DNA of 64,000 nt from contig NC_068925.1 of assembly GCF_023091745.1 (NCBI RefSeq), positions 75,271,085 to 75,335,084 on the forward strand. The letters run 5' to 3'. The position numbers were made by a program, and so were the translations under genes. Source of the stretch: Budorcas taxicolor (lineage: Eukaryota; Chordata; Mammalia; Artiodactyla; Bovidae). This document shows, in pieces, positions 44,783 to 56,479 of this stretch (its first letter is position 1; every line of letters begins with the position of its first letter). A model generated the notes under the pieces. That model searched no databases. It had not been told where the DNA came from and was given only the letters and a program-made list of their open reading frames with translations.

Positions 44783-45625
44783 CTTGGACTTTGTTTCTGC
44801 GCCTTAGCTGGTGACTCTGTACCTAGATGCCTGCCTCAGACATGTCTGCTCTGTAGTCTATGCGAACCCCTGGAGATACTCTGTAAGGGCTGGTACTCAG
44901 TAGCATCTCTGGGCCAACGTCTTCCAAAGAAAACCACTTGGGAGTGCACAGAATGCCGGTTATCCCTTATTTGCTTTCTGTGGACCAGTTCGGCCCATTC
45001 ACATCTCTCTCTTTCCAGTCCTACTGTGGAGAAGTAACTCAAGGCTCAGACCGTCTTTGTGATGGGTCAGTTAAATCAACTTGCCTTCTTTGCATGCAGA
45101 GAAGACAATGATTCCATTAAAGTGAAATACCCAGAATGTAGCTGGGTTTTTTTCACTTGGATATGTGTACTCTGGGATCATCAATCAATTCTTATTTGAT
45201 TCCACAAAGCCCCTTTCCTGAAAAACATCCAGACCTCTCCAACCAATATGACTCATGGGACACTTCTGATTAATACCAATCAGGTTAATGGCTTAGCTAT
45301 AGTTAATGGTGTCCATTCTGTAGCTGCAACAACAAGAATTAATAACAAAACACCCACTCATTTTTGCAAATCAGAGGAAAGATGCTAAGGGCCTGACAAG
45401 CTCTAATCTTTATGATTTAATGGAATCGTGTTAGAGCACCGAGACTGGAGAATGAAAAAAAATTCTGTCACATCCCCGGCTTTAAAGATCTGAGCTCTTT
45501 CTAATACTCTGTCAACAACTCACTGTCACTGGGGCTTTACAGGACAGAACAGCTGTGGTGACAAACCATCTAGAAAAAAGACATGAGAGCAAGTGATTCA
45601 TTAGTGCCCAGAACACACAAGAGGC
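44783..45625. other. Unique sequence, no gene seen
   Basis: Repeat-poor. On the minus strand it lies downstream of the possible decayed exon, and no poly(A) tract was seen there. Confidence 0.4.
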
Positions 45626-46110
45626 TTAATCTCTATAGAGGAGGACAGAAATTTTAACAGGCGTCTTATCATAATGAGCTGGAAAGTGCGTCTTAAAGGC
45701 ATAGGGAAGATTCATTCTGTCTCTGCCGGTGACCTTTACCGATTCAATGTCACAGACACTGCAAGTGCTGAAATATTTAGCGATGGGCAGTCCGTGGGAT
45801 AAAGCACTGGGGATTTTGTAGTCAACTGCAAAGTGCTCCAAACCACCACATGTCAAGCAGTAGCATGACTTGAAGTGAGCTCTCAGAATCCCTGAATACT
45901 TGGCATTGGGGTTAGTCATGAGTCCACCTGGTTTGCCGCAGGGGAGGTTAGGACTGAGGTGGTAAGTGCTGGTAGGAAAACGGGGGAGCCCTTCTTGGGA
46001 AAGGAGTCAATTCTAAGCACTGGTATATAGGGCATGGGCAGTGATGGAGAACGGAATTTGGGGAGGAGACTGGCAATGTCAGGCTCTTTATTAGCTGCTG
46101 CCACAACCTA
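45626..46110 (-). pseudogene. Possible decayed terminal exon of an unrecognised gene
   Basis: Two minus-strand frames abut. One of 62 codons (46104-45916) is Pro/Leu-rich with a SLLPKFRSPSLP segment. The other, 97 codons (45919-45626), has two CxxC pairs, YCLTCGG and CSVCDIES. The second frame stays open upstream to about 46010, where a one-base change in a ccc/ttt run would join it to the first. A polypyrimidine/AG stretch (cactgggagtttag) precedes it near 46111, as a splice acceptor might. No poly(A) follows, arguing against a processed copy. I do not recognise the protein. It could also be chance. Confidence 0.3.
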
Positions 46111-47269
46111 AACTCCCAGTGAAAATGGTTAGGACATGGGGGAGCATTCAGTCAATGTAGGGGAACAACGTGGCCTGACTTGTAGAAAAATCCCAGCCTT
46201 CAGTTGGCAAGAAAAGAAACAATGATGAACAAAAACTAAGCAGTCAGATGTAAGGTTTCCTGGTCAAAGAATTTGGGCTTCTAAAAAGAAACCAGAGTAC
46301 TGAGACTCATTTTTATGGAAAAAGCCAATGAGCAAACACCAGTATGCAGAGCTATCTGCAGCAGATAGCAGGCACCCTGGATGCAGGATCCATAGCAATA
46401 AGACTCAGCTGAGATCCAACCCTGTGGCAGAGTCAGGTTCCCCAAGAAGTCTCTGCTTCGGCCACTGATGGTATGGTCAGAACCTGTGGGGACAGAAACT
46501 TGGTTTCAATTTGGGTGCAAACTCTAAGCATGGAACTGAAGACGGCAGTCCTGCATGGCATTTGCGAGAGCTGTCTGGAGAGCTCTCTGGGCCAATTTTA
46601 TTTATTTTCTTGAATGTAGGTGTCTAGACCTTTCATGTAGAATACAGCCTTAACTTACTTCAGTAGATACCGCACAGCAGTGAATGTCCATGTGAGACGA
46701 AAGTGCGCACTCAGTTACACCTCTTTGCTGTCTTGGCCATCTTGCTTTAATTCTGAACTATTTTTTTCTTGGGCTCTGGAAATGACAGGCTCAGAGTTAA
46801 ATGGTTGTTGATGTGTCTCAAGGAACCATTAAAAAAAATATTTTGAAAGCTTGAATCTGTGCAAGGAACCCTCTTATGAAGAGCAGAAGGTTAAGGATCA
46901 GCAGCTGATATTTGGTTGTTTTTACTACCATTTCAGCAGGAATGTCCTCCACACCCAATTCTCAAGTGACAAATGGTAGGCACAACCTGGACATCCAGCC
47001 TAAGACAGAGGCTGATATACCATGTTCGAACAAAATCTATCCCCAGTGCCCTTGATAAGCTGTTATAATTGGAGGTCTGTTTGGTATATTATCCATTTGG
47101 CTGAATTTGGATACATCAAATACATCTCCACCCTTCCGCCACTCTCCATAATCCAATTACACCACATAGTTTAGGTAACTCTATTTGTTCCAGAAGACAG
47201 AGCAGGTGGATTTAAATCATCTACTATTACCTATTCAAGCATTTAGAAATCCATGTGCCTTGTAACAAC
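46111..47269. other. Unique sequence, no gene seen
   Basis: Repeat-poor and without open frames of note. Confidence 0.4.
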
Positions 47270-47772
47270 AGATTACGAATAGCCACGAGCTTCATGTAGC
47301 TATTTACATTTAAAATTAAATTAAATTAAGAATTTAGTTCTTGTGACACACTAACCGTATTTTGGGGGCTCAATGGCCACAATAGCTAGTAGTTCCCATA
47401 ACAAACAGAAGAAAAATAGCACATGTCCATTACCATAGATTCCCTAAAGGAAATCAGTCTTGAATGCTCATTGGAAGGGCTGATGCTGAAGCTGAAGCTC
47501 CAATACTTTGGCCACTTGATGCGAAGAGCTGACTCATTGACAAAGACCCTGATGTCGGGAAAGATTGAAGGCTGGAGGAGAAAGGGATGACAGAGGATGA
47601 GATGGTTGGATGGCATCACCGACTCAATGGACATGAGTTTAGATAAACTCTGGGAGCTGGTGATGGACGGGGAGGCCTGGTGTGTTGCAGTCCATGGGGT
47701 CACAGAGTCAGACATGACTGAATGACTGAACTGAACTGATTATCATAGACTATGTTATTGGACAGAATTGGA
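47270..47772 (+). mobile_element. hAT-type MITE relic, split by BovB
   Basis: Left part 47270-47440 (aatagccacgagcttcatg, aatttagttcttgtgacac, ctcaatggccacaatagctag). Right part 47740-47772 ends gttattggacagaattgg, resembling the attggacagcg terminal repeat of small hAT elements. Family uncertain. Confidence 0.5.
47442..47738 (+). mobile_element. BovB 3' fragment, old lineage
   Basis: gctgaagctgaagctccaat, gatgagatggttggatgg, gactgaatgactgaactg. Near-duplicate flanks attaccatagat and attatcatagac at about 47429-47440 and 47739-47750. Confidence 0.92.
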
Positions 47773-48294
47773 TTAACCTGTCATTCATCTTTGTACTCCA
47801 GCACCTAGAACCCAGGGAGAGTTTGTTGACTTCCTATATTGGTTAGCTTAGCTAGAGCAAAGACACCGAGCTCAGTTGCTTTTTCCTGCCTCTCCCACCA
47901 CCCTCTCTGTAATCCAGGCTTTCTTCCCAGCTTATCTTTCTTCCCAACTCCTGCTAGACAGACCAAAGGCATACCTGCTTTTGATCTCTGTCCCTCGGTT
48001 TCTGTCTCTCTCTCGGTCTCTCTCTTCTTTCTATGTTTGTTTGGAATGAACACGGTATCATTGAAGTGTCACTGAGCTCTCAAGAGAGTGTCCAGGAATA
48101 TGATTATTCTGTCTGGTATTTAGTGAGGACAGATTCAGAAGGGCTGAGGTGGTGAGATAACTGGGGTGCTCTGGATGTCTAATTTTGTCATTCAGACAGG
48201 AAAAAGAGGGAAGTGGGAAGACATTGGATAGTTGTATGAAGGGTTAACTCACTTGGTTCTCCTTAGCCAACAAATAGGGGAGAAAATGTGGAGG
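47773..48294. other. Unique sequence
   Basis: Contains a pyrimidine-rich TCTC stretch near 47995-48030. No gene. Confidence 0.4.
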
Positions 48295-48500
48295 AAACCA
48301 ACATTTATTAAACCTCCACAATGAGCTGGGTACCCCCAGCAACCATAGGAAGTGTATTTTATATTCCGCACTTAATGGAAATTATGCAAAAGTTTAGACA
48401 ATTAAGGTTTAGGAAGGTTATATGATTTGTTCAAGGTTATACAGCCAATCAAAAGCAGAGCCGATATCTTAAAACCAGTCTTCTTCTCTTGAAGTACCTA
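48295..48500 (-). mobile_element. MIR SINE relic, antisense
   Basis: accaacatttattaaacctcc, ttaaggtttaggaaggtt, caaggttatacagccaatc and gcagagccgatatc follow reversed MIR. Confidence 0.7.
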
Positions 48501-49000
48501 AACTCTCTCTGTTACTGAACAGAACCTTGCAAAAATTGGATGGGCTGGAGATTTAAGCTGTGTACTTAGCGAATGGTCCTAAACAGTGTCATCACAAACT
48601 CCTGACTCCTTATCTGCATCCTGTGAGGAGGAAACATAAGCCGAGGCTCTGCTAACTCATGGAGTGCTCTGGGGAAAAAAAGAGAGAGGAGGTTGTGAAA
48701 TAATCTGTTAATTTTGTAAAATGCACTTTGTGTGACTTTGCTACCCACACTACAGGCTAATCAAGGGCAAAGTCTTTGGATCCTGATTGGTTCAGCGTTC
48801 ATTCGAAGGCAGAATGTTATCTTCTTTCTTAACTATTCATCTGTGACTTAGGACATGGATGTTGCCACGGCAAGTTCGTTGACAGTCTTCATTTTCTAAA
48901 GGTCTGCTTGTGGGCTATCCCCACAATATGAAAATCAGAATGTCTTCATGGCACAGGTATTTCTGACATTGCACTTATATTTACAGACAGGTTATGCATG
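48501..49000. other. Unique sequence
   Basis: Nothing recognised. Confidence 0.4.
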
Positions 49001-49210
49001 CGTGTGTGCTCGTCACCTCAGCCGTGTCTGACTCTTTGGACTGTAGCCCACCAGGCTCCTGTGTCCATGGGATTCTCCAGGCACGAGTACTGGAGTGGGT
49101 TGCCATTTCCTCCTCTAGAGGCTCTTCCCGACCAGGAGATTGAATGTCCATCTGCCTGCATCTCCTCCGTTGCAGGCAGATTCTTTATCTACCCAGCCAC
49201 ATAGGAAGCC
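49001..49210 (-). mobile_element. Bov-tA SINE, antisense
   Basis: gccgtgtctgactctttgg, actgtagcccaccaggc, ttctttatctacccagcc. Small deletion after ctctttgg. No clear target duplication. Confidence 0.92.
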
Positions 49211-50102
49211 CAGTGGCTTTCACATGCATTTCAAGTCATTCTCACTAACATCCTGTGAGTCAGTATATCGTTTCCTTTTTCCTGCACAAAATAAGGCATG
49301 GGCGGTTAAGGGGATGATGCAAAATCAAAGTGAATCAGTCCATGATTCTGCTTCTTCAATCTTTTTCTCATTTTGTTCCATGAACAATAGAAAATAAAGA
49401 AAAAGATAAAGTCCAGACCCTTCTGTGTCTATAACCTTGGTCCTTTTTCCTTCTTCCTTATGTCTTAATCTTAGCTTGGAAACCTCTAGCTTCCAAGTTG
49501 TGGGCATTTTTGAAGGTCTTGTGATGACAGAAAACACTTACAGGTCACCAATGTCTGGCCATGTGGGAGACACGGAGCACGGAAGCCCATGTCGTGCCCC
49601 AAGGGATAAAAACTTTGGACATAATTCTTCACAAACTATTAGCTAAAAGCCAATCAATCCATTCACTAACTATCCTGCAGAAAGGCAAACTAGTGGCTTA
49701 ACAAATTGTTTCCCTGCCAAATTCAAAGACCAGTGTGGTCTCAGGTTTAAACTGCTCAGATTAAGAAGAGAGCAAAAGCACAACATTATATGGTAAATCA
49801 TTAAAATAATATATATATGTGTGTGTGTGTGTGCTAAAGCTAAATATGTATAATGCTAAATATACATATAAATAAGTATATATATATATATGTTTTATAA
49901 AAAACCATTCATTTAAGTCCAGTTCTCTTCCAGAGCCAAGTAAATAAACTAAGGCCCATTTAGGGACGAGAACTCAACCTTCATATCTCTGTTCATTAAT
50001 TTGCCAAGCCAAGAGATGAAAGCATATCTGAATATGATATTCAGGTGTAAACCAGAACTATTAAGGACTATTAGTATTAATTGATATTTCGAATAAAAGA
50101 GT
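49211..50102. other. Unique sequence with AT/GT low-complexity island
   Basis: 49800-49900 holds (TA)n, (GT)n and further TA runs. No gene elsewhere. Confidence 0.5.
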
Positions 50103-50215
50103 CATCCATCCAGCAACTATTTAATGAATTCCTATTTTGTGCCTTTCGCCCTCCGCATGGTTGCCTTACAGATGCACAAAAATAAAGACATACAAGATAA
50201 TCTAAGCCCCCAAAT
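50103..50215 (-). mobile_element. L2 LINE relic, antisense
   Basis: catccagcaactatttaatg, attcctattttgtgcc, aaataaagacatacaag are a diverged reversed L2 3' end. Confidence 0.45.
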
Positions 50216-51094
50216 GAAGATTTCCTTCTCCCTCAGTGTGGATTATCCAGATAACTGCTTCAGTACTCCCCTTCATGGGACTCCGCTGATAAAACTTTAA
50301 TTATCTTTTAAGAGCAGAGGCATAAGGAAAGGCGAACAAAGCCATACTCTCCCTGGATATTTCCCTAGAGGGAAACCCCCCGACACTGGAAAGGAAGGAA
50401 GGACCACCCCCATCAAGAAATTTGCCTTCAGAGGGCTAGGACTGGTGAGAAGTCTTTTTATAACACTTCCTAGGACAGCGTTAGAGCCATTAATTACCTA
50501 ATCCTCTGTGCCTTATTAGCCTTCTTCCAATCCTTTGGATGCCTCTAATTCCCTTATCCTAAAGGCCTCAGAACTGGGGCTACTGGTCTTTTGGTCCCAA
50601 TTAGGTCCACGTGTAGCATATTGTGCTGCAAACCTCTTCAGTGTATTTATACTAATTATGAACATTAATTACAGGGCAGCCCTGGGACCTCGATGCCCAT
50701 TCCAAAGTCATGCATGGAGCTAGGCAGACTTATAATCTCAGAAGCAAACATGGCCAGTCCAGATTCTATAGGGTCAAAGAAGGAATCAAGAAAAGATGAA
50801 GAAACCATCAGAAAGGCAAGAATTTCTAAGAACAAGGGAGTTTTGAGTGTCACAGGAAAAAAAAGGCAGCTATCCACTTAGTTTGCATAAATGGTACACA
50901 GGGGCAGGGCTAAACATCCAGCCAAAGGCCTCTAACAGCCTTCTTCTCTTAGGTCAGAGTTTATCTCAGGAGACCAGCATGAGCTGAGTCTGCAGATGAT
51001 GGTAATATGACTTTAGCTACAGGAAGAACAGAGTTCAAAGCGGGGATTAGGAGATGGCTATATAAAAAACATCCACTATAAAGATATTTTAAAA
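50216..51094. other. Repeat-poor unique sequence
   Basis: No gene or repeat. TAAT-rich core at 50460-50690 listed separately. Confidence 0.4.
50460..50690. promoter_or_regulatory. Candidate conserved non-coding block
   Basis: Multiple homeodomain-like cores in unique DNA: gccattaattacctaatcc, cccaattaggtcc, actaattatgaac, cattaattacagg. No promoter, CpG island or exon signal. Function is inference. Confidence 0.2.
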
Positions 51095-51250
51095 TAGTAT
51101 TCATTCATTCACAGAATGCATACAATCTGCTAAGTTCTATAACAAATTTAGTGTATAACAAACATTTATTGTGCATTTGTAATATCAGACACAATTCTAA
51201 CCACTTTACATGCATTCAGACTTTGTTTGTTACAACAGGTAGGTAATATT

Positions 51251-53274
51251 CAGTTCAGTTCAGTACAGTCACTCAGTCCTGTCTGACTCTTTGTGACCCC
51301 ATGAATAGCAGCATGCCAGGCCTCCGGTCCATCACCAACTCCCGGAGTTCACTCAGACTCATGTCCATTGAGTCGGTGATGCCATCCAGACATCTCATCC
51401 TCTGTCGTCCCCTTCTCCTCCTGCCCCCAATCCCTCCCAGCACCAGAGTCTTTTCCAATGAGTCAACTCTTCTCATCAGGTGGCCAAAGTATTGGAGTTT
51501 CAGCTTTAGCATCAGTCCTTCCAAAGAACACCCAGGACTGATCTCCTTTAGAATGGACTGGTTGGATCTCCTTGCAGTCCAAGGGACTCTCAAGAGTCTT
51601 CTCCAACACCACAGTTCAAAGGCATCAATTTTTCAGTGCTCAGCTTTCTTCACAGTCCAACTCTTACATCCATGCATAACTACTGGAAAAACCATAGCCT
51701 TGACTAGATGGACCTTTGTTGGCAAAGTAGTGTGTCTGCTTTTGAATATGCTGTCTAGGTTGGTCATAACTTTCTTTCCAAGGAGTAAGTGTCTTTTAAT
51801 TTCATGGCTGCAATAACCACCTGTAGTGATTTTGGAGCCCAAAAATATAGTTTGACACTGTATCCACTGTTTCCCCATCTATTTCCCATGGGGCCAGATG
51901 CCATGATCTTCGTTTTCTGAATGTTGAGCTTTAAGCCAACCTTTTCACTCTCCTCTTCCACTTTCATCAAGGGGCTCTTTAGCTCCTCTTCACTTTCTGC
52001 CATAAGGGTGGTGTCATCTGCATATCTGAGGTTTTGATATTTCTCCCAGCAATCTTGATTCCAGCTTGTTCTTCATCCAGCCCAACATTTCTCATGATGT
52101 ACCCTGCATAGAAGTAAAATAAGCAGTGACAATATACAGCCTTGATGTACTCCTTTTCCTATTTGGAACAAGTCTGTTGTTCCATGTCCAGTTCTAACTG
52201 TTGCTTCCTGACCTGCATATAGGTTTCTCAAGAGGCAGGTCAGGTGGTCTGGTATTCCCATCTCTTTCAGAATTGTCCACAGTTTATTGTGATCCACACA
52301 GTCAAAGGCTTTGGCATAGTCAATAAAGCAGAAATAGATGTTTTTTTGGAACTCTCTTGCTTTTTCAAGCAGATGTTGGCAATTTGACCTCTGGTTCCTC
52401 TGCCTTTCCTAAAACCACCTTGAACATCTGGAAGTTCATGGTTCATGTATTGCAGAAGCCTGGCTTGGAGAATTTTGAGCATTACTTTACTAGCATGTGA
52501 GATGAGTGCAATTGTGCAGTAGGTTGAACATTCTTGGCATTGCCTTTCTTTGGAATTGGAATGAAAACTGACCTTTTCCAGTCCTGTGGCCACTGCTGAG
52601 TTTTCCAAATTTGCTGGCATATTGAGTGCAACACTTTCACAGCATCATCATTCAGGATTTGAAATAGCTCAACTGGAATTCCATCACCTCCACTAGCTTT
52701 GTTCGTAGTGATGCTTTCTAAGGCCCACTTGACTTCACATTCCAGGATGTCTGGCTCTAGGTGAATGATCACACCATCGTGATTATCTTGGTCATGAAGA
52801 TCTTTTTTGTACAGTTCTATGTATTTTTGCCACCTCTTCTTAATATCTTCTGCTTCTGCTAGGTCTATGCCATTTCTGTCCTTTATCAAGCCCATCTTTG
52901 CATGAAATGTTCCCTTGGTATCTCTAATTTTTTTGAAGAGATCTCTAGTCTTGCCCGTTCTGTTGTTTTCCTCTATTTCTTTGCATTGATCGCTAAGGAA
53001 GGCTTTCTTATCTCTCCTTGCTGTTCTTTGGAACTCTACATTCAGGTGCTTATGTATTTCCTTTTCCTTTGCTTTTCGCTTCTCCTCTTTTCACAGCTGT
53101 TTGTAAGGCCACCTCAGACAGCCATTTTGCTTTTTTGCATTTCTTTACCATGGGTATGGTCTTGATCCCTGTCTCCTGTACAATGTCATGAACCTCCGTT
53201 CATAGTTCATCAGGCACTCTATCTATCAGATCTAGTCCCTTAAATCTATTTCTCACTTCCACTGTATAATCATA
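51251..53274 (-). mobile_element. BovB: BovB, 2.0 kb, 5'-truncated in the linker
   Basis: Contains the RT domain and 3' tail of the younger type (atgaatagcag, cccccaatccctcccagc). The 5' truncation is at the YDYTVEV codons (ends tataatcataag), essentially the same base where the 7.1-9.2 kb copy breaks. Exact 10-bp target duplication aggtaatatt at 51241-51250 and 53275-53284. Confidence 0.95.
51273..52895 (-). pseudogene. BovB ORF2 RT region, multiply frameshifted
   Basis: Fragments in different frames: KASGGDGIPVELFQIL and the ALISHASKVMLK block (52482-52895, 52267-52620), DHNKLWTILKEMGIPDHL (52073-52297), AESEEELKSPLMKV (51764-52003), and the C-terminal tail (51273-51593). A base loss just beside the YADD codons (gaggttttgatat, about 52030-52040) breaks the catalytic motif frame. 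No long intact frame remains. Confidence 0.9.
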
Positions 53275-53430
53275 AGGTAATATTATTATCCTCATTTTAT
53301 AGATGAGGAAACAGAGGCACAGATTACTTAAGGTATAACTTCTCAATACTTAGGTTCCAGATCCAGGCAGTAGGAGTTCAAAACCCACAGTAACAAACAC
53401 TGTGCTATTCTGCTTGGCCTGGGTGTATGC

Positions 53431-53644
53431 AAGCGTGCTAAGTTGCTTCAGTTGCGTCTGACTCTTTGCAATGCTATGGACTGTAACCCCACAGGCTCCT
53501 CTGTCCATGGGATTCTCCAGGCAAGAATACTGGAGTGGGTTGCCATGCCCTCCTCCAGGGGATCTTCCTGACCCAGGGATCATACCTGGGTCTTTTGCGT
53601 CCCCTGCATTGGCAGATGGGTTCTTTACCACTAGCGCCACCTGG
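53431..53644 (-). mobile_element. Bov-tA SINE, antisense
   Basis: gttgcttcagttgcgtctg, gctatggactgtaacccc, ttaccactagcgccacctgg. Nearly complete. Confidence 0.94.
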
Positions 53645-53662
53645 CACACACACACACACACA
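53645..53662. repeat. (CA)9 tract
   Basis: Short CA run at the 5' side of the SINE. Confidence 0.9.
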
Positions 53663-53984
53663 TGCACACAGCCTAGTAAATTTAGGCATATAAATAGTTA
53701 TGTTGAGTACCACATGGAAATACTGCAGAGGCTTGGATGACCTTGGATCCTACCCCTTCATGTGTAAACAAGGGCATTGCCCCTTTGTCCTCTATGTGCT
53801 CAAGTTTTCTTTCTCTACTATTATTCTCATTAGCATATAAATATACTGTAAAACTCTCCCAATATAAAAGAAAATCTTTTAATCTATCTCTTTCTAACCA
53901 CTGCTCTTATTTTCCTACTTAAAAACAAGAGCAACAAAACAAAATCAAACAAACAAATGAGTAAAAAGCCTTGGAGGTGTTTTC
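53663..53984. other. Unique sequence
   Basis: Nothing recognised apart from A-rich CAAA repeats near 53925-53955. Confidence 0.4.
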
Positions 53985-54106
53985 TTTGCTATCTCACTTC
54001 CCAGAGGCATGGCCTGTGGGATCCTCGCTCCCCAACCAAGGATTGAACCTGAGCCCCTGAAGTGCAAGTGGGAATGCTGACTGTTGGGTCACCAGGGAAT
54101 TTCCCA
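53985..54106 (-). mobile_element. CHR-type cetartiodactyl tRNA SINE head, antisense
   Basis: gcctgtgggatcctcgctcc, aaccaaggattgaacctg and gttgggtcaccagggaa fit the tRNA-derived head of CHR SINEs. It lacks the BovB-derived body, so it is not Bov-tA. Confidence 0.6.
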
Positions 54107-54152
54107 TTCCCTCTTAATCCCATTTCAATCAGTTTATTCTCTCTACCATACC

Positions 54153-54338
54153 TGATTTCCCAAAGGCTCAGCAGGTAAAGAATCCCCTGAAGTGCAGGCG
54201 ACTCAGGAGATGCGGGTTCAGTCCCCGGGGAGGAGGAAATGGTAATTCATTCCAGTATTCTTCCCTGAAAATCCCATGGAGAGAGGAGCCTGGCAGGCTA
54301 CAGTCCAAGGGGCTGAGAAGATGTCACTGAACAACTGC
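54153..54338 (+). mobile_element. Bov-tA SINE, diverged
   Basis: ttcccaaaggctcagcagg, gatgcgggttcagtccccgg, gagaggagcctggcaggc, cactgaacaactgcatgc. Confidence 0.9.
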
Positions 54339-54379
54339 ATGCAATGCCAGGGAGCAGTTTTCACTCTTCTGCATTTCCT

Positions 54380-54502
54380 CGGCGGGATTTGACACTGCAG
54401 ATCACTCCCACTTTCTTACAGCCTTCTCTTCCGTGATGACAGAATCCATATTCTACTTATTTTCCTCCGACCTCGTTGGCTGCTCCACTTTAGCCTTCTC
54501 TG
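54380..54502 (+). mobile_element. L2 ORF2 fragment
   Basis: gcgggatttgacactgcagatc and a downstream ttttcctccgacctcg zone match the L2 (CR1-clade) RT segment around FDTxDH. The SINE at 54503 cuts it, and a short continuation may follow at 54704-54740. Confidence 0.5.
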
Positions 54503-54703
54503 ATGGACATGGCTCAGTGGTAAAGAATCCGCCTCTCAGTGCAGGAACCACAGGAGACACGGGTGCAATTCCTGGGCCGGAAAGATCCCCTGGAGTAGCA
54601 ACCCACTCCAGTATTCTTGCCTGGAAAATTCCATGGACAGGGAGCCTGGAGGGCTACAATCTATTGAGTCACAAAGAGTTGGACACAACTGAGTGACTGA
54701 GCA
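54503..54703 (+). mobile_element. Bov-tA SINE
   Basis: atggctcagtggtaaagaatc, gacacgggtgcaattcctgg, caacccactccagtattc, cacaactgagtgactgagc. Confidence 0.93.
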
Positions 54704-55246
54704 AGCCCCGCTGGACTCAGACCTCAGATCTCTTCTGTTTTGACCCTTTTACTGTGTGATTGCAGTTTTTCCCATGATGGAAATGGTTGCCACATTTTAT
54801 CAAATCTAAGGCACAAAGTGTTTCAGCTTTTACATTTCTGAAACAAGATACATCCTGAAAGTGCTGTCATCACCTCGGTCTCCACTTAAGTCTTCCTTGA
54901 TTGCACTGCGAGAACTTAGTCATTGTTGTTAACACTTTCCTAATTCAATGGAAAATTTTGGATTAATGGTACTACACATGTCATGTTTAATGCAGTTTAA
55001 AATGAACTTAAAAACTAAGGCTGTGATTTTGCATTAAAAGAATATTAGTACATGTGCAGAAACCCGTAGAAGTAGCACAATATATGAATGAATGTATACT
55101 GACAAAACTTCAAATTCTTTTTTCAAAGCAATAACCAAGTGCTTTGCAAATCTTTAGAGAGTATGATACCTTCTAAAAACACTTTCATATTTTGTTACTG
55201 AGATATTTGCAAAAGAATTACTTCCGATATACTTATTAATGTAAAT
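54704..55246. other. Unique or unassigned sequence
   Basis: The first few tens of bases may be diverged L2. No gene. Confidence 0.35.
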
Positions 55247-55457
55247 GGCAGACAGTAAAGAATCTGTCGGCAATGACAGACAATTGGGTTCGATCCCAAG
55301 CCTTGGGTTGGGACGATCTTCTGGAGAAGGGAATGGCAACCCACTTCGGTATTCTTGTCTGGCGAATTCCATGGACAGAGGAGCCTTGGTGGGCTACAGT
55401 CCATGGGGTCTCAAAGAGTCGGACACGACTGAGCGACTTTTACTCTCACTTTCTCCC
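55247..55457 (+). mobile_element. Bov-tA SINE, 5' end slightly truncated
   Basis: gcagacagtaaagaatctg, gggttcgatcccaagcc, ggagaagggaatggcaaccc, cacgactgagcgac, then tttactctcactttc tail. Confidence 0.94.
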
Positions 55458-55600
55458 TAAAATTAAGAACAAGGTAAGAATGTTTGCTTTTACCACTTCC
55501 TTTTTTGTCTTGAAGTGGGGCAGTAAGAGAAGAAAACATTAATAAATGGCATTCTGATTTGAACGAAAAAGTAAACTGATTTGCTGATTATTGGACAGTG
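55458..55600. other. Unassigned sequence
   Basis: Probably the start of old L1 material but too diverged to assign. Confidence 0.3.
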
Positions 55601-55984
55601 CACATATGATTTACTTCATATGAAACTCTGGAAAAGACAAAGTCTAATAGTGACAAAATGACAGATTTACTGGGACTAGGAGTAAGGGAGATTGACTGGA
55701 AGTTAAAAATGTTTTATATGCAATATAAGCAATATACCAAGACATGTAATGGAGAAAAGTAATATTTGAATAACATAAAATATAAATAAATGAGATATGG
55801 TATACTTGTGAATGGAAATACTCAATTATAAGAAGACGACAATTCTCTCCAAATGAAAAGAAAATTTCAAGGCAATTCCATAAATATTATAACATAACTT
55901 TTCATAAAAGTTGTTTAATGCTAAAACTGATAGAGCAAAGACATCTAAGGGGATTAAGATGTGAGGACTCACTGTACATGTTTA

Positions 55985-56298
55985 TTCAGTTCAGTTCAGT
56001 TCAGTAGCTCCGTCACGTCCGACTCTTTGCGACCCCATGAATCGCAGCACGCCAGGCCTCCCTGTCCATCACCAACTCCCGGAGTTCTCTCAGACTCACG
56101 TCCATCGAGTCAGTGATGCCATCCAGCCATCTCATCCTCGGTCATCCCCTTCTTCTCCTGCCCCCAATCCCTCCCAGCATCAGAGTCTTTTCCAATGAGT
56201 CAACTCTTCATATGAGGTGGCCAAAGTCCTGGAGTTTCAGCTTTAGCATCATTCCTTCCAAAGAAATTCCAGGGCTGATATCCTTCAGAATGGACTGA
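55985..56298 (-). mobile_element. BovB 3' fragment, young lineage
   Basis: atgaatcgcagcacgccagg, cccccaatccctcccagc; stops after gaatggactg. Inserted in old L1. No exact target duplication was found. Confidence 0.94.
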
Positions 56299-56479
56299 GT
56301 GCTTATCAAAAAATGTATGAATTAAGACAGTGAGATACTGGTATAAGACTAGTCCAAAGGACCCATGAAATAAACTCACCTTTAAAGCACATTACAGAGT
56401 GATATTCTAAATTTAGTAGAACAAGCATACTTTAGTGAAGAGATATTCCAGTCTTTGAAAGTGTGTACATATACATATG

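Larger units (their letters stand above)
51095..53385 (-). mobile_element. L2 scrap and MIR relic, antisense, split by BovB
   Basis: 51095-51160 looks like a reversed L2 end (cattcattcacagaatgc). Reversed MIR begins near 51163 (aacaaacatttattgtgc, actttacatgcattcag) and resumes at 53275-53385 (tattatcctcattttatag, gatgaggaaacagaggcac). The two MIR parts are continuous across the BovB copy. Confidence 0.75.
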
